NCBI GenBank assembly: GCA_913056415.1
Contig: CAJXNA010000064.1
Span: forward strand, 1 to 9,122
Direction: 5' to 3'
Origin: an uncultured Chloroflexota bacterium
GTDB lineage: Bacteria > Chloroflexota > Dehalococcoidia > SM23-28-2 > RBG-16-64-32
DNA: 9,122 nt
Shown: positions 6,938 through 9,122 of the stretch, piece after piece
Layout of the letters: every line of letters starts with the position of its first letter
How positions within the stretch are numbered: the stretch's first letter is position 1
Position numbers and translations under genes: made by a program
Notes under the pieces: generated by a model
What the model was told of the DNA's origin: nothing
Databases searched by the model: none
The model's input: the letters and a program-made list of their open reading frames with translations, nothing else

Positions 6938-7670
6938 CCTGCTTCCGCACCTGCCTTCTGGTCAGCCCGCTCAGGGAGCGCGCAGGCACTCCCGCCACCT
7001 TGGCGCCGGCGGGAACGTCCTCAGTGACCACAGCGCCCGCGCCGGTCTTCGCGTCTTCGCCCAATCGCACCGGCGCCACCAGCATAGTGTCGCTGCCGAC
7101 GAAGGCGCGGTCCCCGATAACGGTCACGTTCTTCTTCTCACCGTCATAGTTACAGGTCACTGTGCCGGCGCCGATGTTGACTTCTTCGCCCACCTCGGCG
7201 TCGCCCACGTAGCTGAAGTGTCCTACCTTCGTGCCCCGCCCGAGGTGCGAGGCCTTCACTTCGACGAAGTTGCCGATGTGCACGCCTGTCTCCAGGTGGC
7301 TGCCCGGCCGCAGGTGGCTGAACGGGCCCACCTCCACGCCGGACTCCAGCACGGCCTCCTCCAGCATGGACGCCACCACCGAGCATTCGTCGCCGATGCG
7401 CGAGTCCGTGATGACGGTGTTGGGGCCGAGGGTGCAGCGGGCGCCGATAACGCTACGCCCGCTGATAGTGGTGTTCGGCTTGATCTCGGTGCCGGCGCCA
7501 ATCTCTACACCCGCCTCTACGTACGTTGTCGCAGGGTCGGTGATGAGGACGCCGGCCTCAATCAGCCGTGCGCAGGCTAGCAGCCGCTCGTGCGCCCGGG
7601 CCTGCAGCGCCGCCAGCGTATCGGGCCGAACGTCGGCCGACCTGTCGGCCCCGGTTGTCGTCTCGGCCAC
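6930..7670 (-). CDS. Stand-alone GlmU-type glucosamine-1-phosphate N-acetyltransferase
   Basis: Left-handed beta-helix protein matching only the acetyltransferase half of GlmU, which converts glucosamine-1-phosphate and acetyl-CoA to N-acetylglucosamine-1-phosphate for UDP-GlcNAc, peptidoglycan and envelope glycans. Residues ~15-40 resemble the GlmU linker helix (HERLLACARLIEAGV), followed by DPATTYVEAGVEIG and hexapeptide coils to ~228. Residues equivalent to the E. coli GlmU site are present: Arg121 (LRPG), Lys139, catalytic His151 and Tyr154 (GHFSYVGDAE), Asn165 (NIGAG), Asn174-Tyr175 (TCNYDG) and Ser193 (FVGSDT). The nucleotidyltransferase half (LxxGxGTRMxS) is absent. The GTG start is preceded by an in-frame TAG five codons upstream and by AGGAGG at 8-nt spacing, so the protein truly begins here. 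A different acceptor sugar is possible, but the conserved site argues for GlcN-1-P. Confidence 0.88.
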   Translation of the reverse strand: MAETTTGADRSADVRPDTLAALQARAHERLLACARLIEAGVLITDPATTYVEAGVEIGAGTEIKPNTTISGRSVIGARCTLGPNTVITDSRIGDECSVVASMLEEAVLESGVEVGPFSHLRPGSHLETGVHIGNFVEVKASHLGRGTKVGHFSYVGDAEVGEEVNIGAGTVTCNYDGEKKNVTVIGDRAFVGSDTMLVAPVRLGEDAKTGAGAVVTEDVPAGAKVAGVPARSLSGLTRRQVRKQGG

Positions 7671-7678
7671 GCCTATAG

Positions 7679-7684
7679 CCTCCT
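7679..7684 (-). promoter_or_regulatory. Ribosome binding site for the GlmU-like gene
   Basis: Perfect AGGAGG on the minus strand, 8 nt before the GTG at 7670. It is one of the strongest such sites in the window and fixes the start. It lies right beside the GC-rich hairpin at 7686-7711. Confidence 0.8.
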
Positions 7685-7685
7685 A

Positions 7686-7711
7686 CCGGCGCCCCGCCTT
7701 AGGCGGGCCGG
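7686..7711 (-). repeat. GC-rich palindrome in the leader of the GlmU-like gene
   Basis: CCCGCC, a TTA/TAA centre and GGCGGG, extended outward by CCGG on both sides. On the minus strand its core reads GCCCGCCTAAGGCGGGGC (7708-7691), 16 of 18 bases identical to the plus-strand sequence at 8115-8132 upstream of alaS. One base separates it from the AGGAGG ribosome site, so folding could affect translation. There is no T tract, so it is not a standard terminator. Confidence 0.7.
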
Positions 7712-7757
7712 TCGTCCGCGGTTCATCTTCAACCTAATCCACCAGAGGAGCGATAAA

Positions 7758-7777
7758 CTCACCGTTCATACGGTGAG
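7758..7777. repeat. Perfect 8-bp inverted repeat (operator or leader hairpin)
   Basis: CTCACCGT, a 4-nt loop TCAT, then ACGGTGAG, with no mismatch. On the minus strand it lies within the predicted leader of the GlmU-like gene, ~145 nt after the predicted start site and ~87 nt before the GTG. It is not followed by a T run in either direction, so a regulatory hairpin or a dimer binding site is more likely than a terminator. Confidence 0.6.
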
Positions 7778-7909
7778 ACGCAGAAATGCCGCCGCCTGTT
7801 GGCGAAAAGGGAAAAAGAATCGAAAAGAGGGGAGAGGCGCTCGTATGTGGGGGTTCGTCGCTAGTCAAGTGTTGATCAGCCCGTTTCTCGATGGTTATTG
7901 CGTGAATAC

Positions 7910-7937
7910 ATCCTATCACAAGCGTATAGGCTGTCAA
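7910..7937 (-). promoter_or_regulatory. Predicted sigma70-type promoter for the GlmU-like/CNNM transcript
   Basis: Minus strand: perfect TTGACA (7937-7932), a 16-nt spacer, then TAGGAT (7915-7910) preceded by TGA, which gives an extended -10. It points at the GlmU-like gene and would start transcription near 7903, leaving a leader of about 230 nt. It is the best -35/-10 match I noticed in the intergenic region. Confidence 0.6.
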
Positions 7938-7953
7938 GCCACCGGACGTGTTT

Positions 7954-8012
7954 GTCATCCTGAGCCGAGTGGGGTGGAGAACGCCCCCGGGGTGGAGGGC
8001 GAAGGATCTGAC
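7954..8012. repeat. Dispersed intergenic repeat of the GTCATCCTGAG...GAAGGATCT type
   Basis: Begins GTCATCCTGAG (7954-7964) and ends GAAGGATCTGAC (8001-8012). The ends form an imperfect inverted repeat (GTCA-TCCT against AGGATCTGAC with a two-base bulge). Inside, GGGGTGGAG is repeated at 7971-7979 and 7989-7997. The terminal words resemble a short repeat I know from intergenic regions of many bacteria (GTCATTCTGAG...GAAGAATCT). It has no coding capacity, so it is REP- or MITE-like at most. Confidence 0.6.
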
Positions 8013-8050
8013 GCCTCGCCCAGAAGGTGGCTGGGGCCGCCCCCGTCCGC

Positions 8051-8066
8051 CCTGCCTACCGGCAGG
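8051..8066. repeat. Short GC-rich hairpin, first CCTGCCTACCG copy
   Basis: CCTGCC, loop TACC, GGCAGG: a 6-bp stem with a 4-nt loop. Its first 11 bases, CCTGCCTACCG, recur exactly at 8101-8111, so the two copies flank the TATAAT at 8086-8091. Confidence 0.6.
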
Positions 8067-8085
8067 CAGGCTCAGGCGGATACGC

Positions 8086-8091
8086 TATAAT
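8086..8091 (+). promoter_or_regulatory. alaS: Candidate -10 box for alaS
   Basis: Perfect TATAAT in an otherwise GC-rich region, 77 nt before the alaS ATG. The sequence 16-18 nt upstream is repeat DNA without a TTGACA-like -35, and there is no TG extension, so promoter activity is uncertain. Confidence 0.45.
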
Positions 8092-8100
8092 TCCCTCGAA

Positions 8101-8139
8101 CCTGCCTACCGCGTGCCCGCCTCAGGAGGGGCAGGCAGG
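8101..8139 (+). repeat. GC-rich palindrome in the alaS leader
   Basis: CCTGCCT (8101-8107) pairs with AGGCAGG (8133-8139) and encloses GCCCGCCTCAGGAGGGGC (8115-8132), which contains CCTC/GAGG. This core is 16 of 18 bases identical to the minus-strand palindrome ahead of the GlmU-like gene. It falls just downstream of the TATAAT, so it would be transcribed in the alaS leader. The AGGAGG-like bases inside it are too far from the ATG (~40 nt) to be the ribosome site. Confidence 0.65.
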
Positions 8140-8168
8140 CCGGCTAGGTTCGATAGGCCACTACAAAG

Positions 8169-9122
8169 ATGAGATCAGACGAAATCCGCGAGTCCTTCCT
8201 CCGCTTCTTCGAGGAGCGGGGCCACAGGCGTGTGCCCAGCGCCCCCCTCGTCCCGCCCGGCGACGTTACGCTGCTGTTCACCAGCGCCGGCATGGTACAG
8301 TTCAAGCCCTACTTCATGGGCCAGACTAAGCCCCCGCACCCGCGCCTGACCGGCGTCCAGAAGTGCTTCCGCACCAGCGACATCGACTCCGTGGGTGACA
8401 CCTCTCACCTCACGTTCTTCGAGATGCTGGGCAACTTCTCCGTCGGGGATTACTTCAAGGCGGAGGCGATCCCCTGGGCCTGGGAGTTCGTCACGTCCAA
8501 GAAGTGGCTCGGCCTCGACCCGGACCGGCTGTGGGCCTCCGTCTACCTGGACGACGACGAGGCGGCCGATCTCTGGCGGAAGTTCCTGCCCGCCGAGCGT
8601 ATCCGCCGCTACGGCGAGGAGCACAACTACTGGTTCTCCGGCGAGGTTGGGCCCTGCGGCCCCTGCGCCGAGCTCCACTACGACTTCGGCCCCGAGTTCG
8701 GCTGCGGGCCCGACTGCGAGCCCGATCACGAGGAGTGCGACCGCTTCCTGGAGATATGGAACCTGGTGTTCATGTCCTACTTCTGCGAGCCTTCGACAGG
8801 CTCAGGCCAGGCTAAGCGCACCCCGCTGCCCTCGAAGAACATCGATACCGGCGCCGGGCTGGAGCGGATGGCTGTCGCCTCCCTGTTCGAGCGACGGCTG
8901 GAAGAACAAGTCCAAGCTCCCTTCCGTGTACGACACCGACCTGTTCGCGCCGATTATCAAGCGCATCGAGGAGCTCTCCGGCAAGAAGTACGGCAAGGAT
9001 CCTTCGACAAGCTCAGGGCAGGCTGCCGACCGCGCGATGCGCATCGTGGCGGAGCACGCACGAGCCGTGACGTTCCTCATCGGCGATGAGCGGACGCCGG
9101 TGATCCCCTCCAACGAGGAGCG
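8169..9122 (+). CDS. alaS: Alanyl-tRNA synthetase, N-terminal part, frameshifted
   Basis: Charges tRNA-Ala with alanine in the cytosol; essential class II synthetase. Only the catalytic part is in view (about 315 of ~870 residues). Clear signatures: LLFTSAGMVQFKPYF (35-49), QKCFRTSDIDSVGDTSHLTF with FEMLGNFSVGDYFK (motif 2, 64-97), GPCGPCAELHYD (161-172), EIWNLVFM (195-202) and motif 3 NIDTGAGLERMA (224-235). After SLFE (codon 8889-8891) the AlaS frame moves by one base. From 8893 it continues DGWKNKSKLPSVYDTDLF ... DRAMRIVAEHARAVTFLIGDE to the edge, whereas the original frame loses homology and stops at 9087-9089. Two short in-frame repeat peptides (PSTGSGQA, PSTSSGQA) are inserted. The ATG is the first start after an in-frame TAG at 8154 and lacks a good Shine-Dalgarno site. 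An indel error in the assembly is the likeliest cause of the shift. Confidence 0.93.
8790..8812 (+). repeat. Dispersed 23-bp repeat inside alaS, copy 1
   Basis: CCTTCGACAGGCTCAGG followed by CCAGGC, read in the alaS frame as PSTGSGQA at residues ~208-215. It sits between the conserved FMSYF and TPLPSKNIDTG segments, where other AlaS proteins have a short variable loop. It is 21 of 23 bases identical to 9001-9023. Confidence 0.8.
9001..9023 (+). repeat. Dispersed 23-bp repeat inside alaS, copy 2
   Basis: CCTTCGACAAGCTCAGG followed by GCAGGC, read in the post-frameshift AlaS frame as PSTSSGQA, between KKYGKD and ADRAMRIVAEH. In other frames the same word gives FDKLRAG or, on the reverse strand, PELVEG, peptides often seen where this type of repeat is translated. 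Confidence 0.8.

Larger units (their letters stand above)
7671..8168. other. Divergent intergenic region between the GlmU-like gene and alaS
   Basis: A 498-bp stretch without a convincing gene. It holds a minus-strand promoter, a perfect hairpin, a purine-rich plus-strand tract (7804-7819 and 7822-7837, separated by TC), a repeat element at 7954-8012, GC-rich palindromes at 7686-7711, 8051-8066 and 8101-8139, and a TATAAT for alaS. Open frames on both strands here show no recognisable domain. No tRNA, T-box or known riboswitch consensus was recognised. Confidence 0.75.

Noticed and set aside
7686..7711. Rho-independent terminator
   Set aside because: A strong GC stem but no T run on either side, and it stands before a start codon instead of after a gene.
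7734..7958. Minus-strand 74-codon frame in the leader of the GlmU-like gene, ending in a possible 11-residue peptide
   Set aside because: Starts upstream of the predicted promoter, has no ribosome site and no similarity I recognise. The short internal ATG lies in the loop of the hairpin without a Shine-Dalgarno sequence.
7590..8090. Plus-strand 166-codon frame running through the intergenic region
   Set aside because: Starts inside the GlmU-like gene on the opposite strand, and its end is translated repeat DNA (PTGRQAQ), so it is not a gene.
8092..8168. T-box riboswitch for alaS
   Set aside because: No T-box consensus (AGGGTGGNACCGCG-like) and the leader after the -10 is too short.

Overview
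The window is a GC-rich (by eye well over 60% G+C), gene-dense bacterial chromosome segment that carries housekeeping genes. Seven genes run on the minus strand from about 7670 down to 1, and one gene (alaS) runs divergently on the plus strand from 8169 to the right edge. Gene content, the short intergenic repeats and the FDKLRAG/PELVEG-type repeat translations suggest an uncultured or metagenome-derived bacterium. The Chloroflexota (Dehalococcoidia-like) is my best guess, as an inference only; no rRNA or other phylogenetic marker was tested.

Layout of the minus strand, in transcription order: (1) 7670-6930, a free-standing left-handed beta-helix acetyltransferase matching only the C-terminal half of GlmU; (2) 6937-5648, a CNNM/CBS/CorC membrane protein; (3) 5592-4477, dprA; (4) 4476-2176, topA; (5) 2176-1214, a XerC/XerD-type tyrosine recombinase; (6) 1248-799, aroQ (type II dehydroquinase); (7) 802-1, the N-terminal two thirds of an M24 Xaa-Pro aminopeptidase, cut by the window edge. 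Genes 1-2 overlap by 8 nt. Genes 3-7 are packed with junctions of 0 nt, 1-nt overlap, 35-nt overlap and 4-nt overlap, so they look like one translationally coupled operon. The only real gap among the seven (5593-5647) holds a candidate extended -10 promoter that would give dprA an almost leaderless transcript.

The 498-bp region 7671-8168 between the two divergent transcription units holds a good minus-strand promoter (TTGACA, 16-nt spacer, TAGGAT with TG extension), a perfect 8-bp inverted repeat in the resulting ~230-nt leader, and a cluster of GC-rich palindromic repeats. Related copies (16 of 18 bases identical) of one palindrome sit in sense orientation just upstream of both divergent genes. 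alaS itself carries two in-frame copies of a 23-bp dispersed repeat and a frameshift near 8889-8895.

Functionally the dprA-topA-xer block handles single-stranded DNA, supercoiling and site-specific recombination. aroQ (shikimate pathway) and pepP-like (peptide turnover) ride on the same transcript. The GlmU-like enzyme makes N-acetylglucosamine-1-phosphate for the cell envelope. I do not see a new defence system, mobile element, CRISPR array or RNA gene. The points most worth checking are the split GlmU, the shared leader palindrome, and the repeat insertions and frameshift in alaS.
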